NCBI GenBank assembly: GCA_020637335.1
Contig: JACJWC010000001.1
Coordinates: 62,001 to 126,000 of the forward strand
Direction of reading: 5' to 3'
DNA: 64,000 nt
Source of the DNA: Acidobacteriota bacterium
GTDB taxonomy: Bacteria > Acidobacteriota > Holophagae > Acanthopleuribacterales > Acanthopleuribacteraceae
Both the position numbers and the translations under genes were made by a program. The first letter of the stretch is position 1, and each line of letters opens with the position of its first letter. Below are positions 9,666 through 17,295 of this stretch, piece after piece. The notes below the pieces were generated by a model. It had not been told where the DNA came from. It saw nothing but the letters and a program-made list of their open reading frames with translations, and did not search any database.

Positions 9666-10565
9666 ATGGCCTTACGCATTACCCCCACTCAAAGTGATCG
9701 TCAATTCTTGCGCTACCACACCGAAGCTCAGGATACCGAAAACCAGCTTATTGAACGCCTTTCCAGCCTAAAGCGGGTGAATCGCCCGTCTGACGATCCA
9801 ACTGCCTCCGCCCAAATCATTCAAACCCATAAACAACTCAGCGAAAACAAGGCCTACCAATCCGCCATTCAACAGCTAATGGGCAATTTCTCGGTGGTGG
9901 AAAATGGCTTAAATCAAATGTACGAACTCATGGTCAGTGCTCAGGAAAAAGCCGTTCAAGGAGCCAGCGAAACCTATTCCGCCACAGCCCGCGTTGCGCT
10001 GGCGGACGAAATCGACCAGATCCGAGAGGAAATGTTGGCTCAACTCAACGTCCAGTACCAAGGCCGATACGTGTTCAGTGGGACCGCTACCGATACCCAG
10101 CCTTTTGATGCGACCGGAACCTATTTCGGCGATACCAACCAAAAATTCGTTGAAATCAATACCTCGCAAACCGTACCGGAAAAATTCTTTGGCTCGGATA
10201 TCGCCTTTGGAACCGGAGGCATGGGCAGCCCGGAAGATATGCTAGACATGTTGAGCGACCTTTCGATCGCCCTGCGGGCGGATAATACCGTGGCCATTGA
10301 TGCCGAATTACAGCGCTTTGACCCGATCCTCAACCGCTTAAACACAGCCATCGGCACACTCGGCGCTCGGACCGCAACCTTGCTGCGCGAAGAAGATCGT
10401 TACACCAATTTTGATGTGACCTTGCAAGAAATTCTCAGCGAGATCGAAGATGCCGATTTAGCCGAGGAAATCACCAATCTCGAACTCAACAAAGTCACAC
10501 TTGAGAGCCAATTGCGCGCCCAAAACCAAATTTCCCGATTGAATCTGTTCAACTTTTTAGGGTAA
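9666..10565 (+). CDS. flgL: Flagellar hook-associated protein 3 FlgL
   Basis: FlgL is the second junction protein between hook and filament and is related to flagellin. Residues 1-60 include the flagellin-like start (LRITPTQSDRQFLRYH) and RVNRPSDDPTASAQI, the family hallmark. The central region has the GRYVFSGTATDTQPF motif. The C-terminus has the flagellin-type helix (ITNLELNKVTLESQLRAQNQ) ending in NLFNFLG. It is 299 residues long, normal for FlgL, and is the last flagellar gene of the operon in this window. Confidence 0.95.
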   Translation: MALRITPTQSDRQFLRYHTEAQDTENQLIERLSSLKRVNRPSDDPTASAQIIQTHKQLSENKAYQSAIQQLMGNFSVVENGLNQMYELMVSAQEKAVQGASETYSATARVALADEIDQIREEMLAQLNVQYQGRYVFSGTATDTQPFDATGTYFGDTNQKFVEINTSQTVPEKFFGSDIAFGTGGMGSPEDMLDMLSDLSIALRADNTVAIDAELQRFDPILNRLNTAIGTLGARTATLLREEDRYTNFDVTLQEILSEIEDADLAEEITNLELNKVTLESQLRAQNQISRLNLFNFLG

Positions 10566-10583
10566 CTATACTGTGACTAACTG

Positions 10584-10601
10584 CAAAGGGTCGTCCTTTT
10601 T
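10584..10601 (+). terminator. Weak candidate terminator after flgL
   Basis: A short stem of AAAGG and CCTTT around a five-base loop, followed by Ts, lies about 20 bases after the flgL stop. The stem is only five A/G-rich pairs, so it may not terminate well. A perfect 10-bp palindrome, TACTATAGTA, follows at 10604-10613; its role is unknown. Confidence 0.25.
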
Positions 10602-10658
10602 GATACTATAGTACGATAACCCTTAGTGCGGTTTTGATTTTTTTCACGGGGATTTGGA

Positions 10659-12359
10659 TTGGCTTCGCCCATTGTGACCTTTTTCAGCATTTGTAAGGGT
10701 GCCATTGACGGCATGGCGCTTTACCCTTCGGGGAACCCTATGATCACACGCCAATTCCAAAATTTGCACCAGGCCCTGCGTAATTTGGTCAAAGACGATG
10801 CAATTAGCTGGGAAATCGGCGATGGCATCTTTTTATTTAATGGCGAACCCCAAGGTGAGGCCATTACTAAAACTTCACCTGTCCGCTGGATCATCAAACA
10901 ATGCTACGAACGCCATGTCAACACCGTGCGGATCCAGTCGAATTGTACCCAGTCCGAATTGGAGAACTTTGGCAAGGTCATGAACCGCTTACCAGGCGAT
11001 TTCCCTGGCAATCAAAGCGCCGGCCAATTTCTCGATCAACTTGGGGTCAAACACATTCAAGTCAACTTGGTCGCCGACCGACCCAGCTCCAGCGCCTCGA
11101 TTAGCCCAAGCGGAAAGCAGGCAGCGGCAACAACACCCGCGCCCAGTAATGCCCCCACTTTATCGCTCATTGATATCCCACAAGAGGATCTGCTTGAGCT
11201 CAAAAAAACCATCTCCTCACTGGTCCAAAACAACCGAATGGACAAAGTTTCCGAAATATTGAAACACATTCATCAGGACCTGTTTGGACCGGATCGCCGC
11301 AACCGCGAATTGGCCGTGTACAGTTTTCAGGTTGTCATTCTGGTCCTTATCGAATTCGATCAGGAACAACCGCTTCTGCAAATCTATAAAAATATGCCCA
11401 AGGATTTGGCCCGATTTCAAGAGTTGGACCTGTTTCAGATCGACCTGCAAACCTTCACCCACACCCTGACCTACTTCATCAAAAAGCTGCGCTTTTCTCC
11501 TTTTCTGGCCGGCCTCGAGTATTTGGCCGAAGGTCCAAACTTGCCCTCGCCCCATCGCATACCCGCGCTCACCACCCTCAACAGTTTTTTGGATGGCAAC
11601 CAAATCGAACGCTTGGTCCGCGCCACCAGCCAAAATCCCGAGTGGAAGCAATCCTTTTTTGCTTTCTGCCGCAAGCACGGGGTCCATCTGCTTAAACCGT
11701 TATTGGGCGCATTGTTTCAGTCGGGCGAACGCAATGTTCGCCACGTCTTAATGACCTTATTAACCGAATTGGGACCGGTTATCCACCCTGAAGTCATGGA
11801 AGCCATGCAGCAAAATGCCGCCTCCGCCTGGTATATCCGCCGCAACATCTTGCAATTGCTCGGGTCGCGACCACCTGCTGAACTCTTTCCCTATCTGATG
11901 GATATGCTAGCCGAAGACGAACATCCCAAAGTCAGGGACCTTGCTCTGCGCGCCCTCTATGCCATTCCGGGTAAAGATCCTTATTTCACCGGATTAACCT
12001 TGATGAAAAAGGCCAACAAAGATTTTTTACTCAAAATCCTGGCCTATATCGCCCAAGGTGGGGTCAAAACCTATGCCACTGACCTGGTTGAACTCTGCCA
12101 AAGCGATGTTGGCGATGATGTACGCCGTGCTGCCATGCTCGCGCTGGCCCACCTCGATGTCCATGACGGCAACCAGTTCCTGATCCAAACCCTTAGCGCC
12201 GATTCCTTGTTTGGCGGGAAAAGCAAACAAACCATGCGTTTCTATGCCGCCGAAGCCATTGCCGTCTCCGAAAATGCCAATGTTCGCCGCGAACTCGCCA
12301 AATTTGTCAACGACCGCAATCGCGATGTGCGCGATCTGGTGACCCGCACTTTTGCCTAA
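10659..12359 (+). CDS. HEAT-repeat protein, cytoplasmic
   Basis: A 566-residue all-helical protein. An N-terminal region (about 1-130) contains the LYPSGNPMITRQF motif seen in other bacterial HEAT-repeat proteins. A low-complexity Ser/Ala/Pro linker follows (about 145-170). From about residue 350 there are HEAT-like repeats, for example NVRHVLMTLLTELG, HPKVRDLALRALYAI and DDVRRAAMLALAHLDV. Such repeats usually form protein-binding scaffolds; no enzymatic motif is seen. The start is TTG at 10659 after CACGGGG; an ATG at 10713 is an alternative. It lies 93 bases after flgL, so read-through is possible. It overlaps the convergent DUF4336 gene by four bases. Confidence 0.8.
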   Translation: MASPIVTFFSICKGAIDGMALYPSGNPMITRQFQNLHQALRNLVKDDAISWEIGDGIFLFNGEPQGEAITKTSPVRWIIKQCYERHVNTVRIQSNCTQSELENFGKVMNRLPGDFPGNQSAGQFLDQLGVKHIQVNLVADRPSSSASISPSGKQAAATTPAPSNAPTLSLIDIPQEDLLELKKTISSLVQNNRMDKVSEILKHIHQDLFGPDRRNRELAVYSFQVVILVLIEFDQEQPLLQIYKNMPKDLARFQELDLFQIDLQTFTHTLTYFIKKLRFSPFLAGLEYLAEGPNLPSPHRIPALTTLNSFLDGNQIERLVRATSQNPEWKQSFFAFCRKHGVHLLKPLLGALFQSGERNVRHVLMTLLTELGPVIHPEVMEAMQQNAASAWYIRRNILQLLGSRPPAELFPYLMDMLAEDEHPKVRDLALRALYAIPGKDPYFTGLTLMKKANKDFLLKILAYIAQGGVKTYATDLVELCQSDVGDDVRRAAMLALAHLDVHDGNQFLIQTLSADSLFGGKSKQTMRFYAAEAIAVSENANVRRELAKFVNDRNRDVRDLVTRTFA

Positions 12360-13027
12360 GGGAACCGAGCGCGAATCACCTTTCGCAAATCTTCTTTGTT
12401 AGTGCCCTGTAAAACCGAACCGTGGGCCATGATCAGGGTTTTATATTCCCCCTCGACAGCTTGTTCGAGAGACGCCTTGAATAGCCCCTTATCCGCAATG
12501 TAGCGGTTCAAAAATTTGCTGATTCGCAAACCGGGCGCTGCTTGAAATAAGCGTAAAAGCAGGCGTGTCAGAAAGGAAGGCACTGTTTCGAAATTGAAGA
12601 AAACATCGGTCACGATCAAACTCTGACTGGACCCATGCAGAAAAACCCATTCGCCCAACTTTTCGCAACCCTGCACCTCGCGAATCTCAAAATCTTCTGG
12701 CCATAGATGGCCATTTAAGTCTGAGTACGTGTCGTCCCACCCCTTCTTGGCTCTTAATCCGGGCGCAATATAAACCTTTGCTGCGGGAAAAGCCGCATGA
12801 AACGACTCAACATGTAGGTGATGGAACAGGTTTGGCGCCACGATCGCTTTGACCTCACCCAACTCTTTCATGGCCGCAACCCACTCTGGTTTGGGCTGGA
12901 TCGGCGAATGGACCCATAAGGAACCATCTTTGAGCCGCACAATCGTCGCTCGTATCGGGAACCAAATCCGGCCAGGAAGCCACATTTCATCCTCTTCAAC
13001 CCAAACCCCATTCGCTACTTCACGCAT
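12356..13027 (-). CDS. DUF4336 protein (metallo-beta-lactamase-like fold)
   Basis: A 223-residue protein matching DUF4336, a family distantly related to metallo-beta-lactamase-fold hydrolases. Visible features are the start MREVANGVWV, the segment RATIVRLKDGSLWVHSPI, the NLFHHLHVESF stretch (a histidine cluster where related enzymes bind metal) and the C-terminal IMAHGSVL. The substrate is unknown. The start at 13027 is chosen because GGAGG lies at the right distance; the longer frame to 13090 would run through the promoter. It is divergent from a MarR regulator, which very likely controls it through palindromes in the shared gap. Confidence 0.85.
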   Translation of the reverse strand: MREVANGVWVEEDEMWLPGRIWFPIRATIVRLKDGSLWVHSPIQPKPEWVAAMKELGEVKAIVAPNLFHHLHVESFHAAFPAAKVYIAPGLRAKKGWDDTYSDLNGHLWPEDFEIREVQGCEKLGEWVFLHGSSQSLIVTDVFFNFETVPSFLTRLLLRLFQAAPGLRISKFLNRYIADKGLFKASLEQAVEGEYKTLIMAHGSVLQGTNKEDLRKVIRARFP

Positions 13028-13055
13028 GAGCCGCCTCCATCTAGTCAAGCCTACC

Positions 13056-13091
13056 TGACTAAATTTAGTCAAATGAACTTGACTTGTCAAG
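13056..13091 (-). promoter_or_regulatory. Promoter with two overlapping operator palindromes (DUF4336/marR gap)
   Basis: Reading the minus strand, TTGACA (13090-13085) and TAAATT (13067-13062) are separated by exactly 17 bases, a good sigma-70-type promoter for the DUF4336 gene. The -10 lies inside a perfect 16-bp palindrome, TGACTAAATTTAGTCA (13056-13071). The -35 lies inside a second inverted repeat, CTTGAC-TT-GTCAAG (13078-13091). A further half site, TAGTCAAG, is at 13042-13049. This is the expected layout for repression by the adjacent MarR protein, which binds such short palindromes as a dimer. Confidence 0.7.
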
Positions 13092-13113
13092 GTAAAATGG
13101 GGCCGGAGGGTTT

Positions 13114-13599
13114 ATGCCAACCGAATGGTCAGAGATCGAGGCCCATAAACGTTTGGCCACGCTACAGGTCCTGTTTAAGGTCGCTCGACTGCTCAATGAC
13201 AAAGCACTAACCCAGCTCCAGGGGGAAAGCGGTGCAGAATCCATTCGCGCAGCCCATCTCTCGCTCTTACCGCATATCCCACAGCAGGGCGGGATCCGCC
13301 TGATGGATCTGGCCAACAAGGTCGGAGTCACCAAACAAGCGGTTTTTCAATGGGTCGAGGACCTGGTCGGATTAGGCATGCTGGAGCGCCACCCGGACCC
13401 GGAAGATCGGCGCAGCAAACGCATCGGCTTCACGGAGATGGGTAGACAGGCCATCCTGCACGGTTTGGGCGTGTTGCAAAAGTTGGAGAATGAAATGCGC
13501 GCGCATGTGCCTGAATCCGATTGGCAAGGTTTCCGCAACTGCCTGCTCCGACTCCACGATGTTTTGACTCAGGATAACCCATCGCCTCCAAGCACCTAA
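13114..13599 (+). CDS. MarR-family transcriptional regulator
   Basis: A 161-residue dimeric winged-helix DNA-binding protein. The helix-turn-helix is at about residues 62-85 (GGIRLMDLANKVGVTKQAVF). It is followed by the wing, with the characteristic HPDPEDRRSKRIGFTEMGR segment. N- and C-terminal helices form the dimer interface. GGAGGG precedes the ATG by four bases. It probably represses the divergent DUF4336 gene and itself through the palindromes at 13056-13091. The ligand is not predictable from sequence. Confidence 0.92.
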   Translation: MPTEWSEIEAHKRLATLQVLFKVARLLNDKALTQLQGESGAESIRAAHLSLLPHIPQQGGIRLMDLANKVGVTKQAVFQWVEDLVGLGMLERHPDPEDRRSKRIGFTEMGRQAILHGLGVLQKLENEMRAHVPESDWQGFRNCLLRLHDVLTQDNPSPPST

Positions 13600-13702
13600 T
13601 CCACATCAACAAATTCGCCTGGGGCTACAAAAAAATGATGCGAAGGCCTATGTCCTGAGGGAATGGCTCCTTTTCTTTTCATATTTTTATTAAGATACGT
13701 CC

Positions 13703-14299
13703 ATGAAACCCTATGCACCCGCTTGTGACCGCAATGGTCCGCCCATCCTGGATATCCTGCGTCAGACCTTTTGTAACGTTCAACATGTCTTGGAAATTGG
13801 ATCCGGTACCGGCCAACATGCTGTCTTTTTTGCGCCCCAATTACCCCATTTAATCTGGCAGCCCAGTGATCGGGTCGAAAACCTGCCCGGGATCCAAGCC
13901 TGGATGGAAGAAAACCCTTCGCCTAACCTCGCGCCTCCCATCGCGTTAGATGTTGACGGACCCTGGCCGGAAACTCAGTTTGATGGCCTATTCAGCGCCA
14001 ACACTTTGCACATCATGGGCATGGAATCCGTCATTCGCTTTTGGCAAGGCTTGGGTCAAGTATGTTCAGCCGGCGCAACCGTGTGTATTTATGGTCCGTT
14101 TAATGTGGGCGGACAGTACACGTCTGAGAGCAATGCCGCCTTTGATATCTGGCTCAAAGACCGCGACCCGCTATCGGCCATTCGCGATCTGGAAACCATC
14201 GAATCCCTAGCCCAGGAAAACGGTTTTTTTTTAGCCGCAAACCATGCCATGCCGGCCAATAACCAAATGCTGGTCTTCCACAAACAGGAGGCCGAATGA
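13703..14299 (+). CDS. DUF938 family SAM-dependent methyltransferase-like protein
   Basis: A 198-residue protein of the DUF938 family, with a class I methyltransferase fold. The SAM-binding motif I is clear (VLEIGSGTGQHAVFF, about residues 34-48). The family-typical SANTLHIM and the YGPFNVGGQYTSESN stretch follow. The methyl acceptor is unknown. No clear ribosome site is seen before the ATG at 13703. The gene overlaps the next one by four bases (ATGA at 14296-14299), so the two are translationally coupled and may act in one pathway. Confidence 0.9.
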   Translation: MKPYAPACDRNGPPILDILRQTFCNVQHVLEIGSGTGQHAVFFAPQLPHLIWQPSDRVENLPGIQAWMEENPSPNLAPPIALDVDGPWPETQFDGLFSANTLHIMGMESVIRFWQGLGQVCSAGATVCIYGPFNVGGQYTSESNAAFDIWLKDRDPLSAIRDLETIESLAQENGFFLAANHAMPANNQMLVFHKQEAE

Positions 14300-15060
14300 A
14301 CTCCGCCTGGTCATTAGCTGGACAATCAGTTTTGGTCAGCGGGGCGACCCGCGGGATCGGACGTGCCATTGCCCAGGAATGCCTCGAACTCGGCGCATCC
14401 GTCTATTTCTTCGCGCGCAATGCCGAACAGGTGTCCGAAACGCAGCGGGTGTGGCAACATGCTGGATTTACGGCATTTGGCCTTGCTGGTGATATTTCCG
14501 ATACAGCCTTTTGTGCGGATCTGGTCCAATGGATCAAAACAAACGGGGCCGGTTTAAATGCCGTGTTCCACAATGTCGGCACCAATATCCGCAAAAAATT
14601 GCTCGATTACGATGAGCAGGAAATTCAGCAGGTTTTTGCGACCAACCTGATGGCGCCGATCCATCTGACCCGTCTGCTTTTTCCGCTCCTGGTCCCGCAA
14701 AAGGCCAGCATGGTCTTTATCAGTTCGGTGGCGGGCCTGACCCATCTGCGTACCGGCTCGCCCTACGCCATGACCAAAGCGGCACTGCACCAGCTGACCC
14801 GTAACTTAGCCGTTGAATGGGCCGGCCAGGGCGTTCGGGTCAATGCGATTGCGCCTTGGTATACCCAGACGCCCCTGGCCGAAACGGTGCTTTCCAATCC
14901 CGATTACCGCGCAGAGGTCCTGGCCCGCACTCCTCTGGGACGCATCGCAAGCGCCGAAGAAGTTGCCCGTGCAGCCGTGTTCCTGGCCCTGCCCGCCGCC
15001 AGCTACATCACCGGCCAAGTCCTAGCTGTCGACGGCGGCTTCACCATCCACGGCTTCTAA
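14296..15060 (+). CDS. Short-chain dehydrogenase/reductase (SDR)
   Basis: A 254-residue classical SDR, an NAD(P)H-dependent oxidoreductase. The nucleotide motif is SGATRGIG (about residues 15-22). The catalytic serine is in FISSVAG, and YAMTK supplies the active-site Tyr and Lys. The C-terminal SYITGQVLAVDGGFTIHG is typical of the tropinone-reductase/FabG-like branch. The arginine in ATRG favours NADPH. The substrate is not evident. It overlaps the DUF938 gene by four bases. Confidence 0.93.
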   Translation: MNSAWSLAGQSVLVSGATRGIGRAIAQECLELGASVYFFARNAEQVSETQRVWQHAGFTAFGLAGDISDTAFCADLVQWIKTNGAGLNAVFHNVGTNIRKKLLDYDEQEIQQVFATNLMAPIHLTRLLFPLLVPQKASMVFISSVAGLTHLRTGSPYAMTKAALHQLTRNLAVEWAGQGVRVNAIAPWYTQTPLAETVLSNPDYRAEVLARTPLGRIASAEEVARAAVFLALPAASYITGQVLAVDGGFTIHGF

Positions 15061-15100
15061 CCCTCCCCAGGAATGGGAATGAATAGAGCGTAGTTCAAGT

Positions 15101-15526
15101 TCAATATCCCAAAATAAACAGGCACCTTTTTTCCTCTAGCCCCTGTTGTACCAACTTTTGCACTACCTCAAGAAATTCAAGGCACGCATCTCGAAGCTCC
15201 CGCCAATGGCATTGGTCCGATTCTTCGCCGTAGCTGTATAGCGGGCCAAAGTTGGCCAAATAATCGGCCAGGGATTCAATGGAGAGCAATTGAATATGTG
15301 TTTTTTGGATCTGCCGTAAAAGTTCTTCCATCTGCATAAGTGAGAACAGATTAAGGCCGTTAGGATCTAATGGAACAATTGGAACATGTTTTCGGGCAAA
15401 CGTTGAAAGGATGGGATAAAGAACCGTATCACCGATAAATAAAGAATCGGGATGCCAATGGCTGTATTTACCTTCTTGCTCCAGTTGGAATGCTACAAAG
15501 GGTCCACTTGTCCGACCATAGCTAGT
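15101..15526 (-). pseudogene. Unknown gene truncated at its 5' end by an IS fragment
   Basis: The annotated ATG would be at 15337, but the same frame stays open upstream to 15541 and clearly reads as protein there. Examples are GRTSGPFVAFQLEQEGKYSHW and DSLFIGDTVLYPILSTFARK. The open frame runs into the left end of an ISNCY-like element beginning at about 15527, where the protein-like sequence stops. So the original start has been lost and about 140 C-terminal residues remain. The visible part is acidic and globular, with no signal peptide. It faintly recalls small SMI1/KNR4-like or immunity-type proteins, but I cannot assign a family. Confidence 0.65.
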
Positions 15527-15587
15527 GCCTGTCCAGAAATGCTAACGTATTGAAAAAAATGGGGTTAAAGGGGTTTTTGAGCTTAAA

Positions 15588-15663
15588 AAAACGCCCGTTT
15601 TGTGGTATAAGAGTTTGTGTAATTTGCTGAAAACAAAAACCTTAACCAAAAACGGAGCGTTTT
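15588..15663 (+). promoter_or_regulatory. Two hairpins in the IS leader, one enclosing the transposase ribosome site
   Basis: AAAACG-CC-CGTTTT at 15588-15601 and AAAACG-GAG-CGTTTT at 15649-15663 are perfect inverted repeats with identical arms. The second ends two bases before the TTG start at 15665, and its stem and loop contain the GGAG that would bind ribosomes. Because the arms are identical, they can also pair with each other across the leader. The same two structures occur at 18502-18515 and 18563-18577. Down-regulation of transposase translation is a reasonable inference. Confidence 0.5.
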
Positions 15664-15664
15664 C

Positions 15665-16090
15665 TTGAGACCAAAAACAGATCTGCAAGTATCCATTTTC
15701 GACTTCTTCTCGGAGCATACCATTGGTCGGGAACTTCGAGCAATTTCCGACTTTCTGGATGCGAATCCAGGCTTTTGTGATCGTATCGCCCAAACGGTGA
15801 CTCCAACCGACACCAAGCCAACTGGCCGCAAGGGTTTCAGTGCTGACCAAATTCTTCGCTTTGCCGTCTTCAAGCAGTTCACAGGCTACTCCTTTCGCGA
15901 ACTGGCCTTTTATCTCGAGGATTCCGAGACCTTTCGCACCTTTGCGCGTTGCTGGAAGAAGGCGCCCAGCTTTACCACTCTTCAGAGTTTACTCCGCAAG
16001 GTGGACAGTATTGCCTGGGAAGCCAATAATCGCTTTTTGGTTTTAGTTGCAAAGGAGAAGGGAATCGAAAACGGCGAAGTGAGAATATTT
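15665..16090 (+). pseudogene. Truncated ISNCY-family transposase (copy 1)
   Basis: About 140 residues of the N-terminal half of an ISNCY-type transposase; the full family length is roughly 450. Family features are the RPKTD start, GRKGFSADQILRFAVFKQ, YSFRELAFYLEDSETFRTFARCW and the LQSLLRKVDSIAWE segment. The start is TTG. After about residue 140 the frame runs into foreign DNA (AAGGACACCC at 16091) and stops at 16147. The catalytic region is missing, so it cannot be active. Confidence 0.8.
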
Positions 16091-16107
16091 AAGGACACCC
16101 AATTAAA
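16091..16107 (+). repeat. GGACACCC-type element end replacing the IS 3' part
   Basis: AAGGACACCCAATTAAA begins exactly where similarity of the truncated transposase ends. The same motif begins at 19191 (after the second IS fragment), 24014 (upstream of the REP-type transposase) and, in variant form, 29764 and 34928. No matching GGGTGTCC right end is seen before 26285. Confidence 0.6.
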
Positions 16108-16167
16108 TTCAAGTGAAGGGGGAGGCGGGAGTCTACTTTGCGGATGAAGCTCATGTAATGGAGCTGC

Positions 16168-16677
16168 TTAATATTTTCCAGGCGCCAGAACCCCGGCTCT
16201 TTCTTTAACAAAAAACCCAACGAGTTTGTTTTTTTCGCCGCCCTTTTCAAAGACAAAGAGGTAATTCACCATTTTGGATTCGTGTTCGGCGATTTTTACA
16301 GAAAACAACAAATCAAGACCTTTTTCCCTGCCCTCAAAGAAATGCCATTGGTATTTTTTATAGGCTTTTAAGGGACCAGCCCCTTCATTAACCCGGCCAA
16401 TAATGGATTTGTATTCTTCCAATGAAACCATGCCTTTGAGGAGCTCCGAAAAATAGGTTTCGTAGCAGGAGTCCAGGCTATCGTTCATAATTTCATCGAG
16501 GATTTGGTTGGACGTCTCCAGCTCAATTTTGTAGTCCTTGACTCTGGACGATAGGTGTTCCTCCACATAATCATCATCAATAGGTCCCGATCGCCCGGCT
16601 AGTTGGGGCGATACATTGCAAGAAAATAAAAAAAGCAGGCCAAGAATCCCGCCTAATTGCCTAATCATTTTGACCAC
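16168..16677 (-). CDS. Predicted lipoprotein of unknown function
   Basis: A 169-residue protein with a type II signal peptide: basic start (MVKMIRQ), a hydrophobic run, and a lipobox with Cys at about residue 20 (LFLFSC). The mature part has the motif YFSELLKGMVSLEEYKSI and later YLFVFEKGGEKNKLVGFFV. This pattern resembles small DUF4019/DUF3887-like periplasmic proteins with an NTF2-like fold; that match is a weak impression only. It lies alone in an accessory region between two IS fragments. Confidence 0.7.
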   Translation of the reverse strand: MVKMIRQLGGILGLLFLFSCNVSPQLAGRSGPIDDDYVEEHLSSRVKDYKIELETSNQILDEIMNDSLDSCYETYFSELLKGMVSLEEYKSIIGRVNEGAGPLKAYKKYQWHFFEGREKGLDLLFSVKIAEHESKMVNYLFVFEKGGEKNKLVGFFVKERAGVLAPGKY

Positions 16678-17295
16678 CGTTGCCCCAAATGAAGCTCAAT
16701 CCAAAGGTTTCGTGGAAGTTTATGCAACATCTCCTAAGCATCTTAGAATTTCATCATTTGGGCTTTCTTTCAGAATAGTTACCGTTGTAACACTGGCCGT
16801 TTTGTTGGGTCAATCACAACATCGCCCTGAATTTCAGAGCAATGGTCGTCTCCTATTTTCTTAGCAAAAGGGAAGAATTTTCGGTTAGGGCGCTCCTGCT
16901 AGCGATTGCTCCAATCCTTTCAAACCTCGCCTCCCTTTGGAGGATTTGGTTAACCATTATTAGGTGGGCATTTTTTTGACCGGCTACAACATCCAGTTCA
17001 ACCAACATGACGATCTGTTTGACGAATTCGATTTATCCCAAGTTTGCGACAACTTTCACAACAGGATCGTTTAAGGGTTGTTTGTTTGCTGTTCCAAGAG
17101 TCAAATCCTAAACATACCATTAGAAGTCGATTGGGACATAATAAGTAACCATTGCGCAGGTCTGAATGACTCCCCAGCTTTGTCCCGACTCTACTCATGG
17201 CAATGATAAAATCCGTTCACTGAGGAAGCGGATGCCTGCCATCCGGCCTGTGGCTCAAATATTTATCGCGCACAGAATCAGAGGGAGGCCGAGAA
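16678..17295. other. Non-coding stretch without clear features
   Basis: About 620 bases between the lipoprotein gene and the nuclease-like gene. Short open frames exist on both strands but none has a ribosome site or protein-like composition. No tRNA-like fold, IS end or GGACACCC motif is seen. It probably includes the upstream regions of the two flanking genes. Confidence 0.5.

Larger units (their letters stand above)
15527..16090 (+). mobile_element. ISNCY-like element, 5' fragment (copy 1)
   Basis: The fragment starts at GCCTGTCCAGAAA and carries a ~138-base leader followed by the N-terminal part of a transposase. It ends abruptly at 16090, where AAGGACACCC begins. A second, independent copy starts at 18441. 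Both copies are preceded by the same eight bases, ATAGCTAG (15518-15525 and 18432-18439), which may be part of the element or a target preference. The right end of the IS is absent. Confidence 0.75.

Noticed and set aside
10604..10613. TACTATAGTA palindrome as a promoter or operator of the HEAT gene
   Set aside because: Only ten bases, A/T rich, and no -35 box at a suitable distance.
16616..16864. Short frames in the 16.7-17.3 kb gap
   Set aside because: No ribosome sites and no recognisable motifs on either strand.
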